Shown here: positions 33,670 to 42,468 of the stretch, piece after piece | How the letters are laid out: each line of letters starts with the position of its first letter | How positions within the stretch are numbered: the stretch's first letter is position 1 | Assembly (NCBI RefSeq): GCF_003387475.1 | Contig: NZ_QUNO01000003.1 | Coordinates: 372,001-436,000, forward strand | Direction of reading: 5' to 3' | Length of the DNA: 64,000 nt | Source of the DNA: Kutzneria buriramensis | Lineage (GTDB): Bacteria > Actinomycetota > Actinomycetes > Mycobacteriales > Pseudonocardiaceae | Translations under genes and position numbers: made by a program | Notes under the pieces: generated by a model | Told to the model about the DNA's origin: nothing | The model's database searches: none | Seen by the model: only the letters and a program-made list of their open reading frames with translations

Positions 33670-34425
33670 ATGAGCGAACGCGGAGTGGCGTTGGTGACCG
33701 GCGTCGGCCGGACGATCGGGATCGGCGCGGCAGTGGCCCTTGACCTGGCCGAAGCCGGCTGGGACGTCGCGATCAGCCACTGGCGGCCCTACGACGAGAA
33801 GATGCCGTGGGGCGCCGACGCCGACGCGCAGCGACAACTGACCGACCGGATGACGGCCTTCGGCGCACGGTCGGCGGCGATCGAGGCCGACCTGAGCGAT
33901 CCGGCCACCCCGGCTCGGCTGTTCGACGCGGCCGAACGCGAGCTGGGGGCCGTCACCGCACTGGTGATGTGCCACGCCGAGAGCGTCGACTCGGGGCTGC
34001 TCGACAGTTCAGTTGTGAGTTTCGACCTCCATTTCGCGGTCAACGCCAGGGCGAGCTGGCTGCTGATCAAGGAATTCGGGCAGCGTTTCCACGGCCCGCA
34101 CGGCGCCGGCCGGATCATGGCGTTCACCAGCGACCACACCGCCGGCAACATGCCCTACGGATCCAGCAAGGCAGCGCTGGACCGGATCACCCTGGCCGCC
34201 GCCCGGGAGCTGGCGCACCTGGGCGTCACGGCCAACGTGATCAACCCCGGCCCCGTGGACACCGGCTGGATGACACCGGAGCTGCTGAACGACGTCGAGC
34301 GGGACACCCCGCTCGGCCGGGTCGGCACCCCGCAGGACTGCGCCAACCTGGTGACATTCCTGTGCTCGCCGCAGGGCGGCTGGATCAACGGCCAGCTGCT
34401 CCACAGCAACGGCGGTATCAAATAG
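33670..34425 (+). CDS. Short-chain dehydrogenase/reductase
   Basis: A 251-residue classical SDR. The cofactor motif is VTGVGRTIGIGAAVALDLAE, the catalytic serine lies in MAFTSDHTAG, and the active tyrosine-lysine pair is in PYGSSKAALDR. NPGPVDTGWM and the C-terminal WINGQLLHSNGGIK are usual for 3-oxoacyl-ACP-reductase-like members. The NNAG segment is changed to MCHAES, so specificity is likely to differ from FabG. ATG 33670 is selected because conservation begins there; ATG 33652 in frame is possible. The stop overlaps the convergent hydrolase by 8 bp. Confidence 0.9.
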   Translation: MSERGVALVTGVGRTIGIGAAVALDLAEAGWDVAISHWRPYDEKMPWGADADAQRQLTDRMTAFGARSAAIEADLSDPATPARLFDAAERELGAVTALVMCHAESVDSGLLDSSVVSFDLHFAVNARASWLLIKEFGQRFHGPHGAGRIMAFTSDHTAGNMPYGSSKAALDRITLAAARELAHLGVTANVINPGPVDTGWMTPELLNDVERDTPLGRVGTPQDCANLVTFLCSPQGGWINGQLLHSNGGIK

Positions 34426-35206
34426 CCAGATGTCGGCGGAACCAGTCGCCGAACGCCTCGTCCACGCGACGGGCGTCGTCGTTCTGCGGCGCCGGCTCGG
34501 TGCCCGGCTCCGCGGCTAAGGCGTGTTCCATGCCCGGGACGTCGAGCAACCGGGCGTCCAGCGCCCGTGCCAGCTGCCCGATGGGTTCACGGAACGCCTC
34601 CTCGTCCTGCTCGCCGCGTATGAGCAGTAAGGGAAGGTCCGGCCGCCGTTTGCGGATCTCGTCGGCACGGGCGACGAAGTCCATCCGCGCGGCGACGGCC
34701 CGCGACTCGTTGCTCCACCGATACGGGGAGCCGAACCACTCCGACACGCTGTCGACGACGGGTTCCAGTCGCGCCACCGGGTTCACCAGGGCCGCGGCTG
34801 TCACGTCGACGTCCTGCTCGGTGAGGATCTGCAAAGCCACCGCGCCGCCGGCCGAGCCGCCGAACAGGCCCAGTGGACCGTCGGTCCCCAGCGTCGAACG
34901 GAGGGTGTGCAGCGCCGCCGGGAAGTCGCGCGAAGCGGTGCTGACGATCGGGTCTATCAGTCTGAGGACGTAGTCCTCGGCCGCCCGACGGGTCAGCTCG
35001 CGCTGATCGCCGTACTCGGGCAGTCCCAAGTAGACACGCCAGGCCGGCACGCCGGCCATCGGCACGGCCGCGGCCATCGCCGCCGCGGTGCGCGGCGGAT
35101 CCATCAAGTGCCAGCCGACCAACAACGGAGCGGTGGCCGTCCGCCGTTCCGGCGGCCGGGCCAGGAAGGGCACCCCGGCGGCGGTGCCTCGGATGATGTC
35201 GTCCAT
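34418..35206 (-). CDS. Alpha/beta hydrolase
   Basis: A 262-residue alpha/beta-hydrolase-fold protein. The nucleophile elbow is GLFGGSAGGAVALQ (Ser near residue 119), the acid is likely in LLLIRGEQDEEAF and the base in VPGMEHALA. There is no signal peptide, so it is cytoplasmic. The pattern is that of dienelactone-hydrolase or acyl-peptidase-like enzymes; no substrate can be given. It converges on the SDR with an 8-bp overlap, and its 5' side faces the secreted serine hydrolase gene. Confidence 0.85.
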   Translation of the reverse strand: MDDIIRGTAAGVPFLARPPERRTATAPLLVGWHLMDPPRTAAAMAAAVPMAGVPAWRVYLGLPEYGDQRELTRRAAEDYVLRLIDPIVSTASRDFPAALHTLRSTLGTDGPLGLFGGSAGGAVALQILTEQDVDVTAAALVNPVARLEPVVDSVSEWFGSPYRWSNESRAVAARMDFVARADEIRKRRPDLPLLLIRGEQDEEAFREPIGQLARALDARLLDVPGMEHALAAEPGTEPAPQNDDARRVDEAFGDWFRRHLAI

Positions 35207-35352
35207 GGCCCCACCCTTGCAGAGGGGTCTGACAATTCCGGACCGGTAGCCGTTCAGTCACCGCCCGGCGCGCTTCCTAAGAGCATCGTGAAATGACTCT
35301 GTCGGTTTCCGGAAGACGGGGATTTCCCGCGCCGGCATGCGTTTGACCAGGC

Positions 35353-36270
35353 ATGAGGCGACTTCCGGTCACACTGGCCCTGCTCGCGGCTTCGGTCGCG
35401 GTGGTGAGCGTGCTGCTGTCGGCGACGCCGGCCACGGCCAAGTTGGCCGCGGAGCGCTCGACCGTCACCACGCCCACCCCGACGACGACAACCACGACGC
35501 CGCCGACCACCACGACGACAACGCCGCCCCCGCCGGCGGTGGACCCCGTGAACATGGGCCAGATCGTCGACAAGGCCGCCAACGCCGTCGTGCCGGGCAC
35601 CGAGGTCGGCGTCATGGCGGTCGACACCGACACCGGGCAGGCCGTCGCGAGCTACGGCGCGGGCACGCCGATGTACACGGCGTCCGTGGTGAAGCTGCTG
35701 ATCGCCATCGACCTGCTGCGCAGCCAGAACTGGGCGCCGGACGCCGGGACCTCGGCGGAGCTGGAGCGGATGATCTCGTACAGCGACGACGACATCGCCG
35801 ACGACCTGTGGGACGAGGACGGCGGGAACTCGATCATCACCCGGATGGTGTCGCTGATCGGGCTCACCGGCACGCAGGCGCCGGACGACGAGGCGCAGTG
35901 GGGCGAGGCTCTGATGTCCGCGCAGGACGTCGTCACCACGTACGAGTTCATCCGCGACGACATCCCGACGGCGGCGCAGGACGTGCTGATGACCGGCATG
36001 ACGCAGGCCGCCTCCACCGCAGCCGACGGCTTCCAGCAGTACTTCGGCATCCCGACCGGCCTGGCCGGCTCGTCGTGGGCGATCAAGCAGGGCTGGATGC
36101 TGCTGATGTCCACGACGGTGCTGGACACCACCGGCATGGTCGGCCTCGGCCCGACGATGCCCTACGCGGTCGCGATCATGACCGAACTGCCGGCGGGAAC
36201 GTCATGGGAGAGCGGTATGAATGCGGTATCCGCTGCCGCTGGTGCACTGAAAGCCGCATTCACGGCCTGA
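35353..36270 (+). CDS. Secreted serine hydrolase of the class A beta-lactamase / PBP fold
   Basis: A 305-residue exported protein with signal peptide residues 1-29 (LPVTLALLAASVAVVSVLLS, cleavage near ATAK) and a Thr/Pro-rich linker of about 25 residues. The catalytic domain has the SxxK motif in TASVVKLLIAID, a YSDDD segment where SDN is expected, and IKQGW where the KTG triad is usual. It is likely a beta-lactamase-related carboxypeptidase or a weak lactamase acting at the cell wall; the changed KTG makes true beta-lactamase activity doubtful. The gene stands alone and overlaps the convergent ABC gene by 11 bp. Confidence 0.85.
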   Translation: MRRLPVTLALLAASVAVVSVLLSATPATAKLAAERSTVTTPTPTTTTTTPPTTTTTTPPPPAVDPVNMGQIVDKAANAVVPGTEVGVMAVDTDTGQAVASYGAGTPMYTASVVKLLIAIDLLRSQNWAPDAGTSAELERMISYSDDDIADDLWDEDGGNSIITRMVSLIGLTGTQAPDDEAQWGEALMSAQDVVTTYEFIRDDIPTAAQDVLMTGMTQAASTAADGFQQYFGIPTGLAGSSWAIKQGWMLLMSTTVLDTTGMVGLGPTMPYAVAIMTELPAGTSWESGMNAVSAAAGALKAAFTA

Positions 36271-37072
36271 TCAGATCCTCTGCCGTCACTCCGGACAGGG
36301 CGCCGCGCAGCGTCGGGATCGCCTGCACCAACTGCCGCGTGTACGGATGCTCCGGCGAGCGGTAGACCCTTTCCACGTCACCGATCTCGACCAGCTCGCC
36401 GGCCCGCAGCACGGCCACGGTGTCGCAGACGTGGCGGACGACGGACAGGTCGTGGGAGACGAAGACCAGCGTCAGCGCGAACTGGTCGACCAGGTCCGCC
36501 AGCAGGTTCAGGATCTGCGCCCGCACCGACACGTCCAGCGCGCTGACAGGTTCGTCGGCGACCAGGACGCGGGGCTTCGGTGCGAGCGCACGGGCCAGGG
36601 AGATGCGCTGCCGCTGACCGCCGGAGAACTGGTGCGGGAACCGGCGGCCGGCGTCGGCCGTGAGTCCGACGGCCTCCAGCAGCTCGGCGACCCGACCCTC
36701 CTGGCCGGGAATCCGTTGGGCCACCAGTGGTTCGGCGATGATGTCCCGCACCCGCATCCGCGGGTCGAGCGATCCCATCGGGTCCTGGAAGACGACCTGG
36801 AGGTCGCGTCGGAGGAAAGACAGCTGCCGCTCGGACCGGCCGTTCACGCGCTGACCGTCGAAGGTGACGGTGCCGGCGGTCGGCTGGTCGAGGCCGGCGA
36901 TCAGTCGCACCAATGTGGACTTGCCGGAGCCGGACTCGCCGACGATGCCGAACCGCCGGCCCTGCTCGATCTCGAACGACACGTCCCGCAGTGCGTGCAC
37001 CTCGGCGCGCGGCCCGAACGCCGACGTCCGGGACCGGCGGTAGACCCGACTCACGCTCTCGAGCTTGATCAT
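36260..37072 (-). CDS. Peptide-type ABC transporter ATP-binding protein (DppF/OppF-like)
   Basis: A 270-residue ATPase. The Walker A motif is VGESGSGKST, the Q-loop is VVFQDPMGSLDP, the signature FSGGQRQRISLARAL and Walker B VLVADEPVSALD. The C-terminal YRSPEHPYTRQLVQAIP is characteristic of the oligopeptide/nickel branch. It pairs with the upstream ATPase to drive import. The ATG at 37072 overlaps that gene's stop (ATGA). It is the last gene of a five-gene importer operon read leftward from 41249. Confidence 0.92.
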   Translation of the reverse strand: MIKLESVSRVYRRSRTSAFGPRAEVHALRDVSFEIEQGRRFGIVGESGSGKSTLVRLIAGLDQPTAGTVTFDGQRVNGRSERQLSFLRRDLQVVFQDPMGSLDPRMRVRDIIAEPLVAQRIPGQEGRVAELLEAVGLTADAGRRFPHQFSGGQRQRISLARALAPKPRVLVADEPVSALDVSVRAQILNLLADLVDQFALTLVFVSHDLSVVRHVCDTVAVLRAGELVEIGDVERVYRSPEHPYTRQLVQAIPTLRGALSGVTAEDLIRP

Positions 37073-38025
37073 GCGTCGCCTCCGACCGGATGCCAGCACG
37101 CGTGGCCGTGCGCCGGTTCGCCGAACCAGGGCGGCGACACCTCACACTGCTCGTCGGCGCGCGGGCAGCGGTTGCGGAACACGCAGCCGCTGGGAAACTT
37201 GCCGGCGGCCGGAACGGCGCCCGCGATGGCGTGCAAGCGGCCGCCTTCGTCAACAGTCTCCAGGTCGGAGGCGTCGAGCAAGCCTTTGGTGTAGCGGTGT
37301 TCCGGGGCGGTCAGCACCTCGGCGACCGGTCCGGACTCGACGATCCGACCGCCGTACATCACCAGCACGCGCTCGCAAACCGTTGCCACGACGGCGAGAT
37401 CGTGCGTGATGAACAACAGCGCCGCCGTCCTTTCCTTTGCTCCCTTGACAATCAGGTCGAGCAGCTGCGCCTGGACCGTGACGTCGAGCGCGGTGGTAGG
37501 CTCGTCGCAGATCAGCACATCCGGGTCATTGGCGAGAGCGATGGCCAACAGCACACGTTGCCGTTGCCCGCCGGAAAGTTGGTGTGGATAGGCCCTTCCC
37601 AGTTCAGCGACATCCCGCAGGCGCACCTGTTCCAGCAGCCGCAAGGCATCCCGGTGCGCGGCGGCGCGATCGCCCACCGTGCGATGGATCAGCCGGGCCT
37701 CGGCGACCTGGTCGACGATCCGCATCGAGGGATTCAGCGCCGTCATCGGCTCCTGGAACACCATCGCCAGTCGAGAACCCCGCAGGCTCGACAGCAGGTT
37801 TTCCGAGGCCCCGACCAGATTCTCGTCGACGCCCTCGAGCCGCACCGAGCCGGCGGCCGACACGTCGTCGGACAGCAGCCCGAACACCGCCGACGCGGTC
37901 AACGACTTGCCGGAGCCGGACTCGCCGATCAGGCCGACCCGTTCGCCCCCAGCCACCGTGAAGGAGACATCACTGACCAACGGCAGTTCACCGGCCGCGA
38001 TGTTCAAGCCGTCAACCTTGAGCAC
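37069..38025 (-). CDS. Peptide-type ABC transporter ATP-binding protein (DppD/OppD-like)
   Basis: A 318-residue ATPase with Walker A IGESGSGKSL, Q-loop MVFQEPMTALNP, signature LSGGQRQRVLLAIAL and Walker B VLICDEPTTALD. The C-terminal cysteine cluster CVFRNRCPRADEQCE matches the extension that binds an iron-sulfur cluster in DppD-type proteins. The GTG at 38025 is chosen because GGAGG lies six bases upstream; a GTG at 38058 would overlap the permease gene by 47 bp. It overlaps the permease gene by 14 bp and the second ATPase by ATGA. Confidence 0.92.
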   Translation of the reverse strand: MLKVDGLNIAAGELPLVSDVSFTVAGGERVGLIGESGSGKSLTASAVFGLLSDDVSAAGSVRLEGVDENLVGASENLLSSLRGSRLAMVFQEPMTALNPSMRIVDQVAEARLIHRTVGDRAAAHRDALRLLEQVRLRDVAELGRAYPHQLSGGQRQRVLLAIALANDPDVLICDEPTTALDVTVQAQLLDLIVKGAKERTAALLFITHDLAVVATVCERVLVMYGGRIVESGPVAEVLTAPEHRYTKGLLDASDLETVDEGGRLHAIAGAVPAAGKFPSGCVFRNRCPRADEQCEVSPPWFGEPAHGHACWHPVGGDA

Positions 38026-38827
38026 GGGCACCCTCCAGCCTGGGGTCGAACCGGTCACGTAGGCCGTCGCCCAGCAGCGTGAAACCGAGCACCGCCAGGG
38101 CGATCGCGACGCCCGGCACGATCAGCAGCCTCGGTTGCACGGCCAGGAGTTCCTGCGACTCCTGCAACATGCGACCCCAGGACGGCGTCGGCGGCTGCGT
38201 GCCGAGGCCGAGGTATGACAGCGCGGCCTCGGCCAGCACGGCGATGCCGAACGACACCGAGCACTGCACGATGATCAGTCCGGCGATGTTCGGCAGCACG
38301 TGCCGGACGGAGATCGCCGGCCCGGTCCGGCCGGCGGATCGCGCCGCCAGCACGTACTCCGTGCTCAGCACCTGGAGCGCGGAGGCGCGAGCGAGGCGGG
38401 CGAACGACGGCACGGTGGCGACGCCGATGGCGATCATGGCGGTCAGCGTGCTGGCCCCGAACGCGGCGCCGAACATTATCGCCAGCAGTAGCGCGGGGAA
38501 GGCGAGCACGAGGTCGTTGGCCCGCAACACGATCTCGCCGAGCCAGCGCGGGCCGGCGGCCGCGAACACGCCCAGCGGCGTGCCGACGAGCGCGGCCACG
38601 CCGACCGCGACGATGCCGACGTAGAGCGTGGTCCGCGCACCGACCATGAGCTGGCTGACCAGGTCGCGGCCGAACCGGTCCGTGCCCAGCCAGTGCGCGC
38701 CGCTCGGGCCCTGCAACCGCAGCGCCGCGTCGACCTGCGTGGGGTCGAACGGCGTCCACAGAAAGGAGATGAGAGCCGCGAGCACGATCAGCCCGACCAG
38801 CACGGCCCCGATGACGAGGTTCCTCAC
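38012..38827 (-). CDS. Peptide-type ABC transporter permease (DppC-like)
   Basis: A 271-residue inner-membrane permease. The DppC signatures are HWLGTDRFGRDLVSQLMVGA after the first helix and the EAALSYLGLGTQPPTPSWGR loop near the end. The EAA-type coupling helix EYVLAARSAGRTGPAISVRH contacts the ATPases. Five to six membrane helices are visible. The GTG at 38827 overlaps the stop of the DppB-like gene (GTGA). Confidence 0.92.
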   Translation of the reverse strand: MRNLVIGAVLVGLIVLAALISFLWTPFDPTQVDAALRLQGPSGAHWLGTDRFGRDLVSQLMVGARTTLYVGIVAVGVAALVGTPLGVFAAAGPRWLGEIVLRANDLVLAFPALLLAIMFGAAFGASTLTAMIAIGVATVPSFARLARASALQVLSTEYVLAARSAGRTGPAISVRHVLPNIAGLIIVQCSVSFGIAVLAEAALSYLGLGTQPPTPSWGRMLQESQELLAVQPRLLIVPGVAIALAVLGFTLLGDGLRDRFDPRLEGARAQG

Positions 38828-39765
38828 CGCGCCCTCCGCAGCCTCGGGTCGACGACCGTGTACAGCACGTCGACGAGGAGGTTGATGACCAACACCGCCG
38901 CCACCAGCACCATCACCACGTCCTGCACCACGATCAGGTCGCGGCTGCCGACGGCGTCCAGCAGCATGCTGCCCAGGCCTGGGATCACGAACACCCGCTC
39001 CACCACGACCGCGCCGATGAGCAGCGTCGCCAGTTGCAGGCCGAGCACCGTCATGACGGGCACGGCGGCGTTGCGCAGCCCGTGCCGGACCAGGGCCTGC
39101 GCCGGCTTGAGGCCCTTGGCGCGGGCCGTGCGGAGGTAGTCCTCGCGCAGCACGTCCAGGACGGCCGACCGGACGTACCGGGTGAGCACCGCCGCCTGCA
39201 CGAGCCCGAGCGAGAGTGCCGGCAGCACAAGGCCTTTCAGGAACGCGACCGGATCGGCGTCCGGTGGCGTCCACCCGCCCGAGGGGAGGATTCTCAGCGA
39301 CACCGCGAAGATCTCGACGAGCACGATGCCGGCCAGGAAGGCGGGGATCGCCGCGCCGAGCTGGCTCAGGCCGGACACGACCGTGCCGGACGCCTTGCGG
39401 TGCCTGGCCGCGGCGAGCGTGCCGAGCGGCACGGCGACGATCACCGCCACCACCGTGGCCGCGCCGACCAGCCAGAGTGTGACCTCGAACCGGTCGACCA
39501 ACTGCGGGCCGATGGCGTCGCCGGTGATGTAGGAGCGGCCGAAGTTCCCGGTGAGCAGGCCGCCGACCCAGTCGGTGTACTGCGCCGGCAGCGGTCGGTC
39601 GATGCCGAACGCGTGCCGGGTCTGGGCGAGCAGCTCCGGCGTGGCGTTGACGCCCAGCGCGACCTGCGCCGGGTCGCCCGGCAGCACGGCCATGAACGCG
39701 AACACGAGAACGGAGGCGATCGCCAATGTGAGCAGGAAGATGCCGGCCTTGCGCAGCAGCGCCAT
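38824..39765 (-). CDS. Peptide-type ABC transporter permease (DppB-like)
   Basis: A 313-residue permease with six membrane helices. DppB features are the first helix (LLRKAGIFLLTLAIASVLVF), the periplasmic segment LPGDPAQVALG, GNFGRSYITGD and the coupling helix EDYLRTARAKGLKPAQALVR. The C-terminal VERVFVIPGLGSMLLDAVGS is conserved. The ATG at 39765 overlaps the stop of the binding-protein gene by one base (TGATG), so translation restarts there. Confidence 0.92.
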   Translation of the reverse strand: MALLRKAGIFLLTLAIASVLVFAFMAVLPGDPAQVALGVNATPELLAQTRHAFGIDRPLPAQYTDWVGGLLTGNFGRSYITGDAIGPQLVDRFEVTLWLVGAATVVAVIVAVPLGTLAAARHRKASGTVVSGLSQLGAAIPAFLAGIVLVEIFAVSLRILPSGGWTPPDADPVAFLKGLVLPALSLGLVQAAVLTRYVRSAVLDVLREDYLRTARAKGLKPAQALVRHGLRNAAVPVMTVLGLQLATLLIGAVVVERVFVIPGLGSMLLDAVGSRDLIVVQDVVMVLVAAVLVINLLVDVLYTVVDPRLRRAR

Positions 39766-41249
39766 CACGACCTCCCCAGCGCCGACAGGTCGAAGGCCTC
39801 GCCGACCTGGTTCGGCGGCAGCCCGGTGATGCCCTTCTTGGCGACGATCAGGTTGGGCAGCAGGAACAGCCAGTCCGCCGCGGCGTCGGCGTTGATCGTC
39901 CGCGCGACCTTCTTCATGTCGGCGATCTGCTGCTCGGGCGTACCGGCGTCGGCGTCGGCGAGCAGTTGGGTGACGGCCGGATTGTCGTAGCCCCAGTAAT
40001 ACTTGGGATTGCCGAAGGTCGCGATGTCGCGGGCCTCGACGTGGGCGACGATGGACATGTCGAAGTCGTGGCCGGCGAAGACCTGTTTCAGCCACACCGC
40101 AGGGAAGGCCAGCTCCTCGATGGTCGCGGTGACGCCGATCTCGGCCAGCTGGGAGCGGATCACCTGCGCGGAGTCGACCGCGTAGGGCAGGTTCGGGATG
40201 CGCAGCCGGAGGGTGAGGTGCTGCTGGCCGGCGTCGGCCAGGAGCTGCTTGGCCTTGGCCGGGTCGTACGGGTAGACGGCGGAGAGGTCCTCGTACCAGG
40301 GGTCCGAGGGCGGGACCATGCTGCCGATCAGCAGGCCCTTGCCGGCCCATGCCGTGTCCAGCAACGCCTTCCGGTCGATGCCGTACGTCAGCGCCTGGCG
40401 CACCCGCCTGTCGTCGAGCGGCGCCTTGGCGTTGTTGAAGGAGAGCACGACCTCGGCCGTGGTCGTGCCCTGGATCGTGGTGAACCGCTCGTCGCTGGCG
40501 AACTGGGCGAGCGAGTCGGGGGCCTGCACCGAGCTGATCACGTCGATCCCGTTGCTCAGCAGGGCGTTGTTCAGGGCCGTCGGGTCCTGGAAGTACTTCA
40601 GCACGACGCGTCCGTAGGCCGGCCTCGGGCCCCAGTAGCCGGGATTGGCCTTCAGCACGATCGAATCGCCGCGATTGAACCGGTCGAGCTCGTAGGGTCC
40701 GGTGCCGATCGGCGTAGTGGGGAGGTTCTTGACACCGTTGGGGGCGAACATCGCGCCGACCCGGCTGGCCATGGTGAACAGCCAGCCGTTGCTGGGCTGC
40801 TTCAGCACCACGCGGGCGTGCGTCGGGTTCACCGCCTCGACGTGGTCCACCACGTCCATCGCGGATTTGAGCGAGATGGTCCAGTCGGTGTGGACGCGGT
40901 CGATGCTGAACTTGACCGTGTCGGCGGTGAACGGCTCGCCGTCGGTGAAGGTGACGTTCGGCCGGAGCTGGAAGTCGTAGGTGCGGCGGTCCGGGCTGAC
41001 CGTCCAGGACGTCGCCAGCTGCGGCACGACGGCGCCGTTCGCGTCCAGGCGCACCAGCCCCTGGTAGACGTTGTCGAGCAGGGCCTGCGGGATCGCCGCG
41101 CCGTCCGTCCGGGTGAAGTCGAGGTTCGCGGGCGGGGCCGTGAAGCCGATGGTGATCGCGTCGGCGCTCGGCGACGAGTAGGCGGTCGAGCCCGCCGAGC
41201 AGCCGGCGAGGGCGGCGACCAGCATGATGGCGAGCAGCGCACGGACCAC
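39765..41249 (-). CDS. Peptide-type ABC transporter substrate-binding lipoprotein
   Basis: A 494-residue SBP family 5 lipoprotein. The signal peptide VRALLAIMLVAALAGC ends with the lipobox LAGC (Cys17). LATSWTVSPDRRTYDFQLRP with FTDGEPFTADTVKFSIDRV is the family signature. It captures the substrate (oligopeptide, nickel or another amphipathic ligand; not decidable) for the DppBCDF-like system downstream. The first gene of the operon starts with GTG at 41249 and has a -10 hexamer six bases upstream, so the message is probably leaderless. Confidence 0.92.
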   Translation of the reverse strand: MVRALLAIMLVAALAGCSAGSTAYSSPSADAITIGFTAPPANLDFTRTDGAAIPQALLDNVYQGLVRLDANGAVVPQLATSWTVSPDRRTYDFQLRPNVTFTDGEPFTADTVKFSIDRVHTDWTISLKSAMDVVDHVEAVNPTHARVVLKQPSNGWLFTMASRVGAMFAPNGVKNLPTTPIGTGPYELDRFNRGDSIVLKANPGYWGPRPAYGRVVLKYFQDPTALNNALLSNGIDVISSVQAPDSLAQFASDERFTTIQGTTTAEVVLSFNNAKAPLDDRRVRQALTYGIDRKALLDTAWAGKGLLIGSMVPPSDPWYEDLSAVYPYDPAKAKQLLADAGQQHLTLRLRIPNLPYAVDSAQVIRSQLAEIGVTATIEELAFPAVWLKQVFAGHDFDMSIVAHVEARDIATFGNPKYYWGYDNPAVTQLLADADAGTPEQQIADMKKVARTINADAAADWLFLLPNLIVAKKGITGLPPNQVGEAFDLSALGRS

Positions 41250-41253
41250 GTGA

Positions 41254-41271
41254 TCACCCTAGCCAGGGTGA
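41254..41271 (-). promoter_or_regulatory. Leaderless promoter and palindrome of the ABC importer operon
   Basis: Read leftward, TAGGGT (41256-41261) is a -10 hexamer six bases before the GTG start, the spacing of leaderless actinobacterial messages. It lies inside the palindrome TCACCCT-AGCC-AGGGTGA, which could be an operator. Confidence 0.45.
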
Positions 41272-41345
41272 CGTGCGGTGTCCTGGTGTGCTCGTCACAT
41301 TCGCGCGGGCGCCCGAGACCTACGTTCGATGTGCCTGGCCGTGTT

Positions 41346-42368
41346 TCATTCCTGGGCGAGCCCGCGGAGGTGGGTGCTTTCGCGGACGAGGAGGGTGTGG
41401 CGGGCGGTGACCGATCGGGGTGGGGTGGCCAGGCCGTTGACGCGTTCCAGCAGCATGGTCACGGCCGCTTCGGCGATCTGGGTCTTGTCGGGGGCGATGG
41501 TGGTGAGGGTGGGGGTGCTGAACCGGCCGTCCTCGATGTCGTCGACGCCGACGATGGCGACGTCCGCCGGCACCCGCAGTCCGGCGGCGAGCAGGGTGCG
41601 CAGAGCGCCCAATGCGAGCAGGTCGTTGAAACAGAGCACGGCATCCGGCGGGTCGGCCAGGGACAGCAGCAGTCGCATGGCTGCCGCGCCATCGGGGCGG
41701 TGGTAGGACTCGGCGGGCACCACCAGTTCGGGGTCGTACTCGACGCCGGCGGCGGCGAGCGCCTCTCGGTAGCCCTGGAGGCGCAGAGTGGCAGTGCCGC
41801 CGGGTGACACCCGCTGGTCGCCAATGGCCGCGACCCGCCGCCGGCCCAGGCCCAGCAGGTGCTCGGTGGCCTCCCGGGCGGCGGTGACGTTGTCGATGGC
41901 GACCAGGTCGGCGGTGCCGGGGCCCACCTGCTCGCCCAGCAGCACGAGCGGCAGGTCGGCGCGCAGCCCGGCGAGGTACTCGGCGTCCAGCGTGAGCGGG
42001 CTGATGATCAGGCCGTCGATGGTGCGGGACCGGGCGCCGGACGAGGTGAGCCGCTCGCGGTCGCCCCGGCCGTCGGTCTGGTCGATCAGCACGGACCAGG
42101 ACTCCCGCTCGGCGGCCCCGATGATCTCCTCGGCCAGCTCGGCGAAGTACGGGATGCCCAGCTCGGGCAGGGCCAGCCCGATGATGCCGGACCGGCCGTA
42201 GCGCAGGTGCCGGGCGGTCAGGTTGGGCCGGTAGCCGAGCTGGTCGATGGCCTCCTGGACGCGGCTGCGGGTCGCCTCGCTGACGTGCTGGTACTCGTTG
42301 ACCACGTTCGACACGGTCTTGACCGAGACCCCAGCCAGTCTGGCCACGTCCTTCAGGCTGGCGCCCAC
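41346..42368 (-). CDS. LacI family transcriptional regulator
   Basis: A 340-residue LacI-type repressor. The helix-turn-helix is SLKDVARLAGVSVKTVSNVV, followed by the hinge RHLRYGRSGIIGLALPELGI. The periplasmic-binding-protein-like domain contains VAIDNVTAAREATEHLLGLG and PPDAVLCFNDLLALGALRTL. The GTG start has AGGAGGAGC upstream. The gene is divergent from the sugar importer and GH51 genes, and a LacI-type palindrome lies between them, so it should repress that operon until an arabinose-type sugar binds. The ligand is inferred from the GH51 gene. Confidence 0.93.
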   Translation of the reverse strand: MGASLKDVARLAGVSVKTVSNVVNEYQHVSEATRSRVQEAIDQLGYRPNLTARHLRYGRSGIIGLALPELGIPYFAELAEEIIGAAERESWSVLIDQTDGRGDRERLTSSGARSRTIDGLIISPLTLDAEYLAGLRADLPLVLLGEQVGPGTADLVAIDNVTAAREATEHLLGLGRRRVAAIGDQRVSPGGTATLRLQGYREALAAAGVEYDPELVVPAESYHRPDGAAAMRLLLSLADPPDAVLCFNDLLALGALRTLLAAGLRVPADVAIVGVDDIEDGRFSTPTLTTIAPDKTQIAEAAVTMLLERVNGLATPPRSVTARHTLLVRESTHLRGLAQE

Positions 42369-42438
42369 CCCGCTCCTCCTCCTGCCGCCGCCATCTTCCC
42401 CGGTACCCGACAGTACGGCTACTCTCGCCACGAGTCGG

Positions 42439-42454
42439 TTTACAACGTTGCAAA
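42439..42454. promoter_or_regulatory. LacI-type operator
   Basis: TTTACAACGTTGCAAA is a 16-bp palindrome with one mismatched pair and the central CG typical of LacI family operators. It lies 15 bp before the importer operon start and 71 bp from the divergent LacI gene. Confidence 0.75.
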
Positions 42455-42468
42455 AGAGGAGGCCGCCG

